A stretch of DNA of 64,000 bases from Eutrigla gurnardus (taxonomy: Eukaryota > Chordata > Actinopteri > Perciformes > Triglidae), in assembly GCA_963514095.1 (NCBI GenBank), contig OY741269.1:23241420-23305419 (forward strand), in the 5' to 3' direction. Of the stretch, positions 1 through 10,915 are shown piece by piece. Position 1 is the first letter of the stretch. Each line of letters opens with the position of its first letter. The translations under genes and the position numbers were made by a program. Below the pieces are notes generated by a model that made no database searches, was not told where the DNA came from, and saw only the letters and a program-made list of their open reading frames with translations.

Positions 1-1453
1 CCCTGTTTATCATTCTGTTGATTGGCTTTTGCATGAAAATGTTAATATGATATGTTCACAATGTCCAGGGTTTATAATGTATTTAGATAAAAGAATTACA
101 TATATTTAATATAATAATGACATATACAGTTTGATCCCGTTTGTTTACATTGATGAAGCACTAGAGGGCAAATTTGCGAGTTTATAAAGTGGCAAATTTG
201 CTATTTTATTACGACTTGTCATAGAGGAAGTAAAGCTGCTTGACCGGATGTTTGCCGTTGCTATGACAACAACTGAAGGCTACCACTAGCATCTTAGCCC
301 AACCACACAATCAATAAACACCCATAAGATGACAATTTGGTCCCATATAAAAAAAAACAACAGTAACCATCAACAGCCATCACCTTAAGGACCTTAACAA
401 GCCATTGTGATGTATTAATTAAAAAAATATGTGTGTACATTTGTGGGAAATTAGCTAGCATAGCTGGCGGTTATTAGCATCATAACAAAGTAGCAACTTT
501 TTTAACAAAACCCTTTCCAGCAAATATCTCAAATTTCAGTTGCTTTCAAGGAAATCTTTATGAAACTTAGATATGACCTGATGTAGTTACTATGAAATTA
601 ATTGGAGAAAGGACTCACCAAGAAAGAGTTATATTTGTTGTCATCCTTTTTAAGTTATATTTGCAAAAAAACACGGTATAAAAATACATTGATAAAAAAA
701 AGATTTGCTTACAAAATACATTCATGTACAATACAAATACTCATCAAGTGATCTGACTGAAAACAGATTTACTATTTGGAACCAATGAGGTCAAGATATA
801 AACTTGAACTAAAAACTAAAAAAAAAACGTATTAAAAGCAACATATTATTTTTCCACTCCTGAAAGACATACAGCATCTTTATGAGTCCTTGTAAGGTCT
901 GCTGGTGTTGCAGCTTGCAATGCACGATGGCTCGTAGTTCCTGTGTCTGTTCCTGTCATATAATCATTTAATCCATGTCGACAACGTCTAACAGTCTAAA
1001 CGTCCACAAGTTCAACAATGAGTCTTCAGTCTGCTGGTTTCAAGTTATTCTGGGTGAAGCCTCAGATGTATAATGTATGTAAATAGTCAATTACAGCTCT
1101 TTGCAAATGTTTACAAGCTCTGAGTGAGTGCAAACAGTGATTATTTTTAATTTTGGAAAACAAGAAGAGCACAAAGATCAAACTAATAAAATAACCAGTT
1201 TGTGCAAGTTAGTAGTCATGTTGCAGGTACAGGTTTGAAATAGCCCCTATGAAGAAAATGCAGAGGGCTCTACAGTGGCAAACACTGTAGAACACTGTTA
1301 ATTGATCAAATTCATTATTGTCCCATGCCATGTAGTGTGCCAGAGCTGTTTCAGTGAGCTAGCTGTGCATTGAGTGTCTGTATTGCTGCATGCATACAAT
1401 GTATTTATGTGAGCGTGTTAATGTGTGTGTGTGTGTGTGTGTGTGTTTGGGGG
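1..1453 (-). other. alp 3' UTR and downstream flank
   Basis: AT-rich, no coding exon. Possible polyadenylation hexamers on the minus strand are an ATTAAA at 1151-1146 and an AATAAA at 210-205; the true 3' end cannot be chosen from sequence. A (TG)n tract at 1422-1446 lies immediately after the stop. Confidence 0.4.
1422..1446. repeat. (TG)n microsatellite
   Basis: About 12 TG units, just 3' of the alp stop codon. Confidence 0.9.
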
Positions 1454-1728
1454 TCATCTGAGTAACCAGAGGAGGCTAAGCAGGCCAAACAGGAGGCTCG
1501 AGTACGTGTTCACACACCCCGTCGAGTTGTGGTTGTGAGGATGAGGAGGGCAGTCCGTGTAGGGCTCCAAGCAAGCGGCGTAGGCCATGACGTGTGCCAC
1601 GTAGTTCTGTTCTTTCACCCCGTGGAACAGGTGAGCCATTGGGCCCTTGGCGTAGATGGCCACGTCCTCCCCGCCATGCGTCTCAGCATCCAACGGGACG
1701 GCGGCCTGCTGCATGTACTCCTCGTCGT
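1454..1728 (-). CDS. alpi: alp exon 11: crown-domain end and GPI signal
   Basis: 275 nt including the TGA stop. It encodes YDEEYMQQAAVPLDAETHGG (His465, Zn1 ligand), GPMAHLFHGVKEQNYVAHV and AACLEPYTDC, then a spacer and the hydrophobic tail SSLLFGLLSLLWLLR expected of a cleaved GPI-attachment signal. Confidence 0.94.
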
Positions 1729-2065
1729 CTGGAGAGAAAAAACCAGGAGAGCATGTAGAATGTGACCAAACACTGTTTTGGACAAAATTCTCTGGGTGGA
1801 TCATCAAGACTTAATAACAAACAGATGCTTTTTTGCAGACTGTCACCATAAATGAACCCTGATGTCAGTCCAGACTAACTTCATTCTTCACTGTGACTGT
1901 GTAGTATACCATCTATCTCGTGGAGGTTTTTATGGCACATAAAATGGTGTTTAGCAGATCTTCTGTAATTTACCTAATTAAATTGATGAAATTACAACAT
2001 TTAGTACATCTAAATTGTGGACACTGTAGCTAACTAGCTAACTAACTAGCTAACTAACTAACTAG

Positions 2066-2100
<35 letters not shown>

Positions 2101-5100
2101 GCCAACCAATTGACTAACTAACCAACCAACTAGCTAGCTAGGTAGCCAGCTAACTAACTAGCCTCATTGACTGATCTTTCGAAAGTGTACTAACAGATTC
2201 CCTCACTTATTCCTCTCCCAAAACAATATTACTAAATGTTTAAAACATTATACTAAAAGTGTTCTTGAAGTTATGGTATACAAAAGAAGAAGAACAAATG
2301 TGAAACCCTTGACTAACCGTAGCTCTTCCTTCTCTATTATTTTTTGGCCTCATAGTCTTCATCAGAATCCAGATGCTAACTTTTACAGAGCTTCAGATTT
2401 CTCCAGATGGCTACATACAAGTTTAGAAATGAATGTAATTGCATGTTTACTTAAGGTACCAGAAGGGTTGAGAGTGCAGTGGAGAGTGAAGCCAGTCCAT
2501 TCAGCAAGACAAAATTGGGTGTTTTTAAAGAGTAATTCGTCATTGGATGGTGGTATTTCCACCTTCAAATATACACACTCATGCAATGATTGAAGTGAAT
2601 GGTGCAGAACAAGAGGAGGTGGAACTGGAACATTGCTGTCTAGTATTTTCACCAAGAAATACAAATAGCTTTCTTCAGTTATGTGTACACAATGAGGCCT
2701 GTGCAGAGAACAAAAATGCAAGACAGCAATAGCATTAACATCATATTTCATCTTTGCTTTCCAGAGAAAAACACAGGCATGAGTCAGCCACGACCACATC
2801 AGTTCACGCTGTCTGTACACACATCAGCGCCGACGAGTGGCACATCTGAAAGACATTAGTATGGGCTTACAGTAATCCACCATTGTGATGTTCCCCCTGG
2901 TTCCATTTATATGGACATAACCAGGGCCGTTGGCATAAAGGATGCTGGTGAAAGGCATTCTGTCATCGGCTCTCTTTGGTGCCAGACCTGAATGACAAAA
3001 AAATAAATTAAAAAAATGGGTGAGAAAGCGAGTTATAATACATTGGTCACATCGGTTAGAGGCTCATGTTCTGTCTGAGACAAATACAAACTCGAAGCAA
3101 GTTATGTAAGCACAATCTCAAGGGTTGCCCATGAGGTTGGGATGATTTGCAAACATCTTGTCTTTTATAGTGCCAAACAAATGCATGAATTCATTTCACC
3201 TGGGTGATTGGAACCCAATGTTATCATTGCACCTAGTCAAAAGTGATTACTGATGCATTTAAATAGGAATAAAAAGAGGGTTGTGTCTGAAAACAAAATA
3301 TTCCAACTTTATGGGCAACAGTGTATAATCACCTCCATATAGTATATGAATATATAATGTCATTTTAGGCTAGTTCTACTCTTTTTCAGGTGTGGTTTTC
3401 TTCCAAATCCAAAACCACTTAATATTTGCTTTTTCTCTTCCTGTTACTTTATAAAGGTCATGTTTCTGAGCACCATGTTCATGCCAATTTCAAGCTGGAC
3501 TGCAAGCGTCACTTTGCAAACATACCAAAGATAGGATTCCCCCGAGGTGTGTTGCCACCAAAGGTGAAGACGTGGGAGTGGTCAGCTGTGACCACAGTTA
3601 GGGTATCGGACTCCCTGGTCAGCTGTGCAGAGCGCTGAATCGCACGGTCAAACATCACAGCTTCTGTCAGGGCCAGTTTGGCAATGCCGTCATGGTGGCC
3701 GTGATCAATTCTCCCTCGTAACATAAAAACACAAAAAACTGTGTTCTTTAAAATCATCAGGATAGAAATGTGGTTTTGATGGCCTAAGCGCTCACAATAG
3801 CCCGTCAGAGATGACCATAATTCACAATTCTTGTCTAGCTTGATGAGATTCTGTATTAGAGGACTGTTGATATTATACTCATCTTCCACAAACAGAAAGT
3901 ATCCTTTGGGATTTTTGCTGAGGATTTGTATGGCCTTTTCAGTCATCTCCACAATGGAGGGGTCACGCGTGCTGTTCCGGAAAACCTCGAATCGCATGTC
4001 CTTTGGCTCAAACAGACCTGAACCAACAAAACAGAAGGATATAGCATTTTAAAAGTACTGTAGAATCAAAAGAAAAAATGTGGTAATACTCAGTTAAATC
4101 TAGACTGATAGAGTTAAAGAGCAAAGTGAGAGAAAAAAAACAAGATGGAAGATTTTAAATAAATCCTAAATGCAATCGTAAATGCCATTTAGTCATAAAT
4201 CAATCACAAATTACAACGTATGCTATTTCTAATTTGAAAAGTTGATAACGGTGATCTGCAAAGTGATTAAAAATGTCCCGACAAGCCCAGAACATGCTAC
4301 CAATCATGTTACTAATAAAAATAATAATTATGCTGCCTCTGTCATTGCAGCAAGGAACGTGCCCTTGCCCTGGTTTTTAACGCTGCACTCACAACTGTGA
4401 CTTTATGGTGTCATGACTTCTTCACATGGCTGTAAAGATGCAAGCTGAGTTAACTGGAATTATCTTGCTTCTGAGATAAGAAGTGTATGTAAGCACACCA
4501 TGTTATTGTGTGTGTGTGTGTGTGAGTGTGTGTGAGTGTGTATATTCTATGTGATGCATACAGTTAACATTTACCCACCCATGAGCCTGTCAGTAGCTTT
4601 TACATTGATCTCATCGAACTCCTTCCTGTGCCAAACATAGTGTGACTTCTTGTTCTGAAAAACAAAACCAGAAGGCACTTTGAATCTTTGAATCATATTT
4701 TTTAAAATACATGGAAATATCCAAGAGCAGGGTTAAATAATCCTACTGGTTTAGCCTTTAGCCACACATCAATGAGGTTCTTTTTGTCTTTGCGGTCCCC
4801 CTTGCGAGTGGTGGAGGTAGGGTACTCAGGGTCCAGAGTGCCTTTAGGTGTCATATACATCCTCCCTCCCCCCAGGATCACCTTAAAGGGAAAACCAGGC
4901 ACAATGGGATCATTACATTTATAAGCCTATGATGGTCTTTGTACTGTTGATTTTATAATCTACCAGGTAACCAAATACTGTGTACATGTATTAAGCTATG
5001 AACGCAATTGTTCTTACATACATCAATGTCAACATTGGTGACCAGTTGGGTTGCGATGTCGACGCAGCCCTGTCGGCGGGCGCTAGAAGGGAGGTCCGCG

Positions 5101-6461
5101 TCGCTGTACCAACTGCGGCTGACAGAGTGGGCATAAGCAGCGGCTGGCGAGGCATGCTGGACACGGGTGGTGGTCACCACGCCAACCGATTTACCTGAAC
5201 AACGCAGAGACACGCCCAAATCAGAGGTATAACTGTAAAGGTGATCACACACAATGTGAAAGTTGGAAAATTGGTACAAATGAACAAGCAGCAAATGTTC
5301 TCAATTCTTAATGGGTGCAGCTATGTCATGAAGCCCAATGGAAAAAGGTTCCAGAGGTTCCAGTTGGTAGATATGAATGATTGGACTCAAGAAAAGCATG
5401 TAGAAATGAATTAGTGAAAATGGATCGAAATCACTGCTCTTTACCTTTATTGTAGCATTTGTTTATCTAATCACCAATAACTGAAAGGAAATCTAGTTGG
5501 CTTGCCTTAGGAAAACTTTCCATTCCAACCTTTGAGGTTCAACTTTAAAAACAAAGCACTGCCTCTTAGAAACATTATATAATTAATGGTTTAATGGCTT
5601 TATGGGGAATGCTCTAGTATAAAGTTGTATGAAGACTATAGACAAAATATCACATAGCAAAACTAAAATAAATGAAGTGAGTATAATTGTCTAATAATGG
5701 ACAATAATGACCCGTCATGGGTCAATCATAAAAAATGCCTTAATCTGTTGATTAGACACATTCTGAACATTGAACTAGTGACGCTCAAGTAGCAGGAGAT
5801 ATGCTTATCAAATGAATGTTTTATTCCTCTTATTTTATGTTATGGCAGATAAGAATGTCATTCCAACCAGTTGACCTAGCCCTGGACCTTCAAGTACACG
5901 GCACGCCCGCTGTACGCAGCCAAGCCAGTTGGTGTCTTTACCTTGTGCTTTAGCGCGCCGTAGCACTGAGTAGACCTCGTTACCAAAGGTGGTGTTACAC
6001 TCGTAGGCCACCGCGTTAGCACTGAGCCCCACGGTTTTAGCGTTGGCCTTGACCCCACAGTGGTAGGCCGTAGCCGTGCTAGCACTGTCTGCTACCTGCT
6101 TATCCACACTGTAGGTCTGGGGAGTAGAAGGACAAACACGATTTAAGGACAGGAAAAAAACATTTATATGCATTTAAAGTGGTATTTCCTTTTCTATACT
6201 AAAGAACAGAGGCACACAGAGGACATCAAATACATTCACATTTAAGCTACGATAATAACTGATGATAACTGATCCAACCCATTTTCACAGTTTCTCTTAG
6301 TGGATTAACTTTAAGTGTTGTTTTTAGTTCAATCCCTTGAAATTATTTTCACACAAAGGTTTGACTAAAGTCGGAGCAGGATGGTATGAGGCAAGATGCA
6401 ACATGTTAAAAGACCAAAGAAAATTGGACACACACACACACACACACACACACTGAAACAC

Positions 6462-6529
<68 letters not shown>

Positions 6530-6690
6530 AGTTATTTAAAAAGACACGGTACTAATGGTAGTTATTTAGCACATTTTTCACATATCTGTTTTTCAAAATG
6601 CTTTACAGTTATGGAGCAGGCAAAAGTGATTCGGTTTTATGTCTCTACACTCTGTGAACTCTTTATTGCTTTGCCTTGGCACAATGTACA

Positions 6691-6783
<93 letters not shown>

Positions 6784-9700
6784 AAATCTGTGGGGGGGAG
6801 GGGGGTCACAGAGTGCAGACGTTTGGCCTGTTTTTTTATATAAATGTATATGAGAATATGTCACTTTCAAATACTTCAGAAAAGTTCTAAATCACTATTT
6901 CACCATTGTCATTGTCCCCTCCCCCCTCTCTTTTCCTCCTTTTAACTCACAAATTAAATACAAAATATGAATATGTAAGCATACCCCAAAGGATTACTAA
7001 AAATGACTGCAGAGGGAATAATGGTTGAAAAGCTCAACTTAACTAAGATGAAACCTTACTGGCTCTTTCAAATGAGAAATTGCATTGTAGTCCACACTTT
7101 GTTAATTTGTCCATGAATAAAGATTATAGAGCTGCAGGTGAACTGTGTCGTGCTGTCACCTTTGACAGTGCCACATATGGGAAGGTGTCCATGGCCAGCA
7201 TTGTCTCCTCCCCTGATCTGCCCTCCATCTGACCTCGCAGAATTCGCGCTGCCGACACCGTGGACACGCCCATTCCTGTGAGACAATGATTTACAGGTAA
7301 CGTCTTCACTATCTTAGTCTACAGACAGTTTGAATTGCATATAACAATCAATATATATTATATTATATTGTGAAATATTCACATTGTGTGAAGGTTTTGC
7401 TTTTCTGATTCCACCAAGCCCAGAATACTATTCTGCTGTTGAATTTTGAATAATTCACCCCAAATATTATACAAATCTGTCAGTCAGACAGGGCATTTAA
7501 GGAAGTGGTTTTGTAGTGGAACCAGATTTACAAGCAAAATCATCACAGAGACAAACTGACTCATATCAACATTTTTACATAAAACATCCAGTATACCTTT
7601 TGATTTTCTAAAACAAGCAAGGGGACCTGTCTCTTCCTGTGGTCCAGTATTAGAGTTAACCCCTGACTTTGTCAACCATACTTTTTTTTTTTTTTACGGA
7701 GCCCATGTCACAGCGATGCACTTAACTCTCCTTTCAACATCTTAGTCATAAAACCGAGAACATGCTCCGTGCAAGGCATGACTGGTGAGATGCACAAAGA
7801 CAACTCTGCTTTCGACCACCCAGAAATGCGACTACGTCTGATTTAAAGCAGATATTCTAGTGGTCGACAGGAAAAACATACTTAAATCTCCCTGCCTTCA
7901 CACGGCTCCCCTTTAAAAAAAAAAGAAATACTTCAGCTTACCAGCTGTAGATGTACCACACTGGTGACAACTAATAAGAAAAATGTTCCAATCGAATACA
8001 ATCCAGATGGATACTTTCCCCAACCGGCAATAGTTGTCTTTGGTAGATAGTTCAGTCACTGAAAACCATGGATAACACTGCTAAAACATGTAGCGAATTA
8101 ACCCTGTTGCTGACCACTAATGTGTGTAGTGTGTTTGAAATAAGTGCAGTTTGCGTCATTGCCTTGCACCATTAAAAATATTTGTTCGTAACTACAATAT
8201 TCACTCTCACTCCAGCTCTGTTTTGGTCTCCACCAACTCCTGAGAGAAATATCTGGTTCTTTAGCTGCAACACGTTCCACTATGTTCACAAGCGGGTTCC
8301 TAACTTCTGAACAGGAATCTGCGGGTTGGAGCCCTTTTACATAACACTTCATCATTTGATCCTTTTGTTAATACAAACATATCATTCAGTGCAGCGTTAT
8401 GTTAAGGCAACTGAAACTACTTGCTTGAGGTCCAGAAAAATCAATTTCAGGATTAAAGTGAACCAGTGTTAGTAGGGAGATGAGATGTGAGATTCATACC
8501 TCTCTATCTCAGTTACCTGAGAGCTTTGTGAGATTTCCACATAAATTAAATTCATTTTAAGCATTGGAACAATTGAATTAACCCTCCTGTTATCCTTGGG
8601 TTCAATTTGACCCCATTCCATGTTTAACATCCCGAAACAGACCTTTTCTTTTGCTTGATTTCAGTGATTCAGTGATTTTTCCTAATATAATGAGGGCAAA
8701 TAAGTAAACATAAAATGAACATGATGATTATATTTTTAATGTACACACATTTTGGATGCATTTACAAACTATTTTTCGTGATTAGCCTATTTTTCGATAC
8801 GTATAGAGTGCCGAAGCGGAAGCAGGAAGTAACGGCGCCATGGGTCCTTTCGGAGCGAAAAAAATGAATGGTGTTCAATGGACGGAAAATAATTATTATC
8901 TGATCCCCCGGTCGTTATGCCTTGGATTACACAAATGTTGTTTATAGGCTTAAATTATAATTTTCCATGTCAAGAGTTTGACCGTTTATTGTGCAATTCT
9001 TCAGTTAAAATTCATTGAGAAAACACAATGATAAAGACTACATGTTGTGTCGCGTATGTGACGTCACGTCATCGCCCTTTTCCCTCCCCATCGGCGAAGT
9101 TGAGGCTCTCCACATGACCCGACTTATAGTGGTTCTCCCCCCTTTCGATACTTTTATTCTGCCCTTGGAAAAAAGCGGTGAAGTGGAGCAGAGAAACAGC
9201 CATCTCGGCGGACTTCGGACTCGGCGGGTGGTGACGTATATCATTCGCGACGAGAACAGCGAGGAGCTGTAGTTCACAAAGCGGCTCACACAAAACCTAA
9301 CTTTATCAAAACTCTTCGCGCTTAATTGTCGTCTTCTTTGCGTGAAAAATTTTCTTTAAATATCACAAAGAACATATGTGAAATCCATGGCACAATTCAA
9401 ACGGGACCAGAAAATAATTTGTATCTACCCATTGAATCGCATTGATATTTTTTTGCTTTTGAGGACCCATGTCCCGGAAATGGAGGGGCGGGACTTCACC
9501 ACTCTATTCTGGATGCAAAAAGGGCTGGGGGGTTTTAAGGGTAACAGGAGGGTTAAGCTGTCCAAATTTTCGTTACAATCATCAGCCCTCACAATTCTAG
9601 ACAACTGCTTGCACTACCACTCGCTCACAGTCCCCTGTCAAAGCCACTTTCCTTCACCTTTCACTTTTTCCTGAGCCTCAGCAAACACACTGTAACCGAA

Positions 9701-10636
9701 CACAAGGTCCTGCAATCGAATATTGAGCCGCATTGTCAATTAACCACAACTATTTTCAAACTTCAACCACAAACGAGTCATTGTTGATAGTTCTTTTCCT
9801 GGAAAAGATCTCAATAATGATAGCATTGGCCTACCGTCGCCGAGGAACAGGATGAGATTTTTGGCCTGGTGCTCCCGGGGGCGGAGTTTCAGCGCAGCAT
9901 CCAGTGTTGCCCTGGCCTGAGCATCCCAGTAGGCCGGTTCCCTCTCAAGTTCATACAGCGCCGCTGCATGGAAACACACACACGGAGGATTAGATGGGTA
10001 TGTGGGGGAGCGTGGATGTGGACCTCAGAGATTTTGCAGGTAGAGAATCAGGTTTGTGTGTGATGTTGTGGGTGTTTGCATGCTTCGAATAGTAAATCTC
10101 CAGTACATAAAAGCTTCGAGTGAATTCAAGTGTTTTTCGTAGGTGACTGCGTATGCATCTCTCTCTGCCTTTATGTGACACTTTGAATTATATTTGGCCT
10201 CAACTTAGACAAGAAAGGAGGCTTCCTGAAGAGGTGACAAAAAGTGACAAAAACAGCTTGAAGACACTTTGGATTCTCAGTGAGGAAAGTCAAACAGGAA
10301 CATTCCTCCCGCCGCACGCCAAAACTAAACCAACGACAAACAGTCCATCCCGCATTTTACATAAACAGGTAGACACAGGCAAAAAATATACTCACATACA
10401 CCTTTGTGCATCAACACTTACACAGTGTTTCCCAGGTTGAGGTTACCTGCTGAGTCCCTCAGTGCGTCCATTTGTCTGCCCACAAAGTGCTACTAATATC
10501 CCAAACTGGCAGGCGGCAATAATAAGTCTGTCGTCTCCTCACCTTGGCTCTCCACGTCGGCCCGACCCACAGTCAACAGCAAGGGGCCCAGAAGGATGAG
10601 CAGGAGATTGGGTGCCCTGCAATGTGGCGTCTGCAT
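1454..10636 (-). CDS. alpi: Alkaline phosphatase, intestinal-like, 11 coding exons, 538 aa
   Basis: GPI-anchored ectoenzyme that hydrolyses phosphate monoesters using two zinc ions and one magnesium ion. Joined exons: 10636-10543, 9963-9835, 7275-7160, 6116-5942, 5194-5022, 4881-4747, 4654-4579, 4017-3883, 3717-3526, 2987-2871, 1728-1454; total 1617 nt with a TGA stop. Seen: hydrophobic signal peptide (about residues 9-23); D74, S187 and E344 (Mg/Zn ligands), nucleophile S124 in DSASTATAY, R198, D349/H353/H465 (Zn1), D390/H391 (Zn2); hydrophobic C-terminus typical of a GPI signal; several N-x-S/T sites. Length fits the family. Motifs such as LMGLFEP, QQAAVPLD and AACLEPYT look nearer to the intestinal/placental branch than to tissue-nonspecific alpl, so the paralogue symbol is tentative. 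The intron between 3883 and 3717 appears to be AT-AC. Start chosen as the ATG that opens the signal peptide. Confidence 0.95.
2029..2163. repeat. (CTAACTAG)-type tandem array in alp intron 10
   Basis: Degenerate array of CTAA and CTAG four-base units with some CCAA variants, about 135 bp. Confidence 0.9.
2871..2987 (-). CDS. alpi: alp exon 10
   Basis: 117 nt encoding GLAPKRADDRMPFTSILYANGPGY and the following VHINGTRGNITMVDY (residues 409-447). Two N-glycosylation sequons (NGT, NIT). Canonical acceptor and donor. Confidence 0.92.
3526..3717 (-). CDS. alpi: alp exon 9, zinc-binding core
   Basis: 192 nt encoding GGRIDHGHHDG (Asp349 and His353), VVTADHSHVFTFGG (Asp390 and His391) and TPRGNPIF. 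The 5' boundary is set by the conserved Gly-Gly and leaves an AC acceptor. The donor is a normal GT (GTATGT). Confidence 0.9.
3718..3882 (-). other. alpi: alp intron 8, apparent AT-AC intron
   Basis: This 165 nt intron starts ATGAGTATAA and ends TTTTATGTTAC on the minus strand. Only this cut restores VE-GG-RIDHG and gives exons of 135 and 192 nt, the lengths I recall for the mammalian gene. The nearest AG acceptor, three bases on, would delete one conserved Gly. No U12-type ATATCCTT donor or TCCTTAAC branch site is visible, so a U2-type AT-AC intron is the best reading. There is no stop codon in frame through the intron. Confidence 0.7.
3883..4017 (-). CDS. alpi: alp exon 8, ends at Mg ligand Glu344
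   Basis: 135 nt encoding GLFEPKDMRFEVFRNSTRD through NPKGYFLFVE plus one base. The predicted splice donor reads AAG/ATGAGT, i.e. AT instead of GT. The open frame continues without a stop into the intron. Confidence 0.88.
4508..4540. repeat. (TG)n microsatellite in alp intron 7
   Basis: TG units interrupted by two TGAG variants, about 40 bp from the exon 7 donor. Confidence 0.85.
4579..4654 (-). CDS. alpi: alp exon 7
   Basis: 76 nt encoding NKKSHYVWHRKEFDEI through TDRLM, with G300 split across the junction. This short exon matches the ~70 nt exon at this place in mammalian ALP genes. Confidence 0.9.
4747..4881 (-). CDS. alpi: alp exon 6
   Basis: 135 nt encoding residues 230-274, VILGGGRMYMTPKGTLDPEY through LIDVWLKAKP. 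In frame (phase 0) at both ends. The open frame runs a few codons past the donor, but the GT at 4746-4745 fits the next exon. Confidence 0.92.
5022..5194 (-). CDS. alpi: alp exon 5
   Basis: 173 nt encoding residues 172-229: GKSVGVVTTTRVQHASP (Ser187, Mg ligand), the active-site Arg198 in VSRSWYSDAD, and GCVDIATQLV. GT-AG flanks. Confidence 0.94.
5942..6116 (-). CDS. alpi: alp exon 4 with nucleophile Ser124
   Basis: 175 nt, the length I recall for the matching mammalian exon. It begins TYSVDKQVADSASTATAY; Ser124 is the phosphorylated nucleophile. The next-but-one residue is Ser where the mammalian enzymes have Gly (DSAGTATAY). It also holds CGVKANAKTVG and an N-glycosylation sequon in CNTTFGNE. 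Confidence 0.93.
6429..6453. repeat. (CA)n microsatellite in alp intron 3
   Basis: About 12 CA units. Confidence 0.9.
6464..6530. repeat. (TCTA)n microsatellite in alp intron 3
   Basis: About 16 near-perfect TATC/TCTA units directly after the (CA)n tract. Confidence 0.92.
6694..6780. repeat. Long (CA)n microsatellite in alp intron 3
   Basis: About 43 perfect CA units, followed by a G-rich stretch at 6791-6806. Open frames across it are Thr-His or Cys-Val artefacts. Confidence 0.95.
7160..7275 (-). CDS. alpi: alp exon 3
   Basis: 116 nt encoding GMGVSTVSAARILRGQ through FPYVALSK (residues 75-113). Canonical acceptor and donor. Confidence 0.92.
8582..9552. mobile_element. piggyBac-like non-autonomous element (MITE) in alp intron 2
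   Basis: A 971 bp block is bounded by TTAA on both sides (8578-8581 and 9553-9556), the target-site duplication typical of piggyBac. The left end begins CCCTCCTGTTATCCTT; the right end read inwards on the other strand begins CCCTCCTGTTACCCTT, 15 of 16 identical. No transposase is seen; the longest internal frames, about 85 codons, overlap on both strands and resemble nothing known to me, so it depends on a transposase elsewhere. It lies between alp exons 2 and 3 and does not touch splice sites. Confidence 0.75.
9835..9963 (-). CDS. alpi: alp exon 2
   Basis: 129 nt encoding residues 32-74. It contains the family block WDAQARATLDAALKL and ends in NLILFLGD, whose Asp74 binds Zn2/Mg. Both splice sites are canonical, and phase 1 at each end matches its neighbours. 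Confidence 0.92.
10543..10636 (-). CDS. alpi: alp exon 1 (coding part): signal peptide
   Basis: 94 nt encoding residues 1-31 plus one base. It starts MQTPHCRAP, followed by a Leu-rich core and the end of a secretory signal peptide. A GT donor follows on the minus strand (AC at 10541-10542). Confidence 0.85.
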
Positions 10637-10756
10637 GTCTAATCCGAGGCGACCTGGAGAGGGTTGGCACGGCCGGCTTTTCAGAGCAGCGCACCGAAGA
10701 CCAAGTGAGGCATAGACGGAGAGAGTGTGTGGCTGCAGAGACCTCCCGGCCCTGCC

Positions 10757-10764
10757 TTTTTAAA
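10757..10764 (-). promoter_or_regulatory. Candidate TATA-like box of alp
   Basis: TTTAAAAA on the minus strand lies about 120 nt upstream of the start codon. Transcription from ~25-30 bp downstream would give a 5' UTR of about 90 nt. Motif only; a further non-coding first exon upstream is possible. Confidence 0.3.
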
Positions 10765-10869
10765 GCCCCGCTGGGTGTGTAGTAAGGAAGGGCCCACGCC
10801 AGCTCATAGGCTTAGAGCCACAAAAGAGGGAAAAGAAAATGTGAGAGCAGGAGGAAGAGTCAGGGGCGA

Positions 10870-10915
10870 CAGAGAGAGAGAGAGACAGAGAGACAGAGAG
10901 AGAGAGAGAGAGAGA
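10870..10915. repeat. (GA)n with ACAG interruptions
   Basis: Purine-rich simple repeat about 230 bp upstream of the alp start codon. Confidence 0.88.

Noticed and set aside
2029..2163. Array of CTAAC as splice branch-point signals
   Set aside because: The motif is on the plus strand while the host gene is on the minus strand; it is a simple tandem repeat.
2383..2820. 145-codon minus-strand frame in alp intron 10
   Set aside because: No family resemblance, overlaps shorter plus-strand frames, and lies wholly within an intron.
3509..3997. 162-codon open frame taken as one gene
   Set aside because: It is two alp exons plus the stop-free intron between them; only the outer parts match the family.
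6593..6890. Frames of Thr-His or Cys-Val repeats
   Set aside because: Direct translation of a (CA)n microsatellite; the same applies at 13645, 14311, 26425, 36625, 38590 and 50705.
9015..9293. Overlapping 74-85 codon frames inside the piggyBac-like element as a transposase
   Set aside because: Far too short, lacking any catalytic Asp pattern I could identify, and open on both strands by chance.
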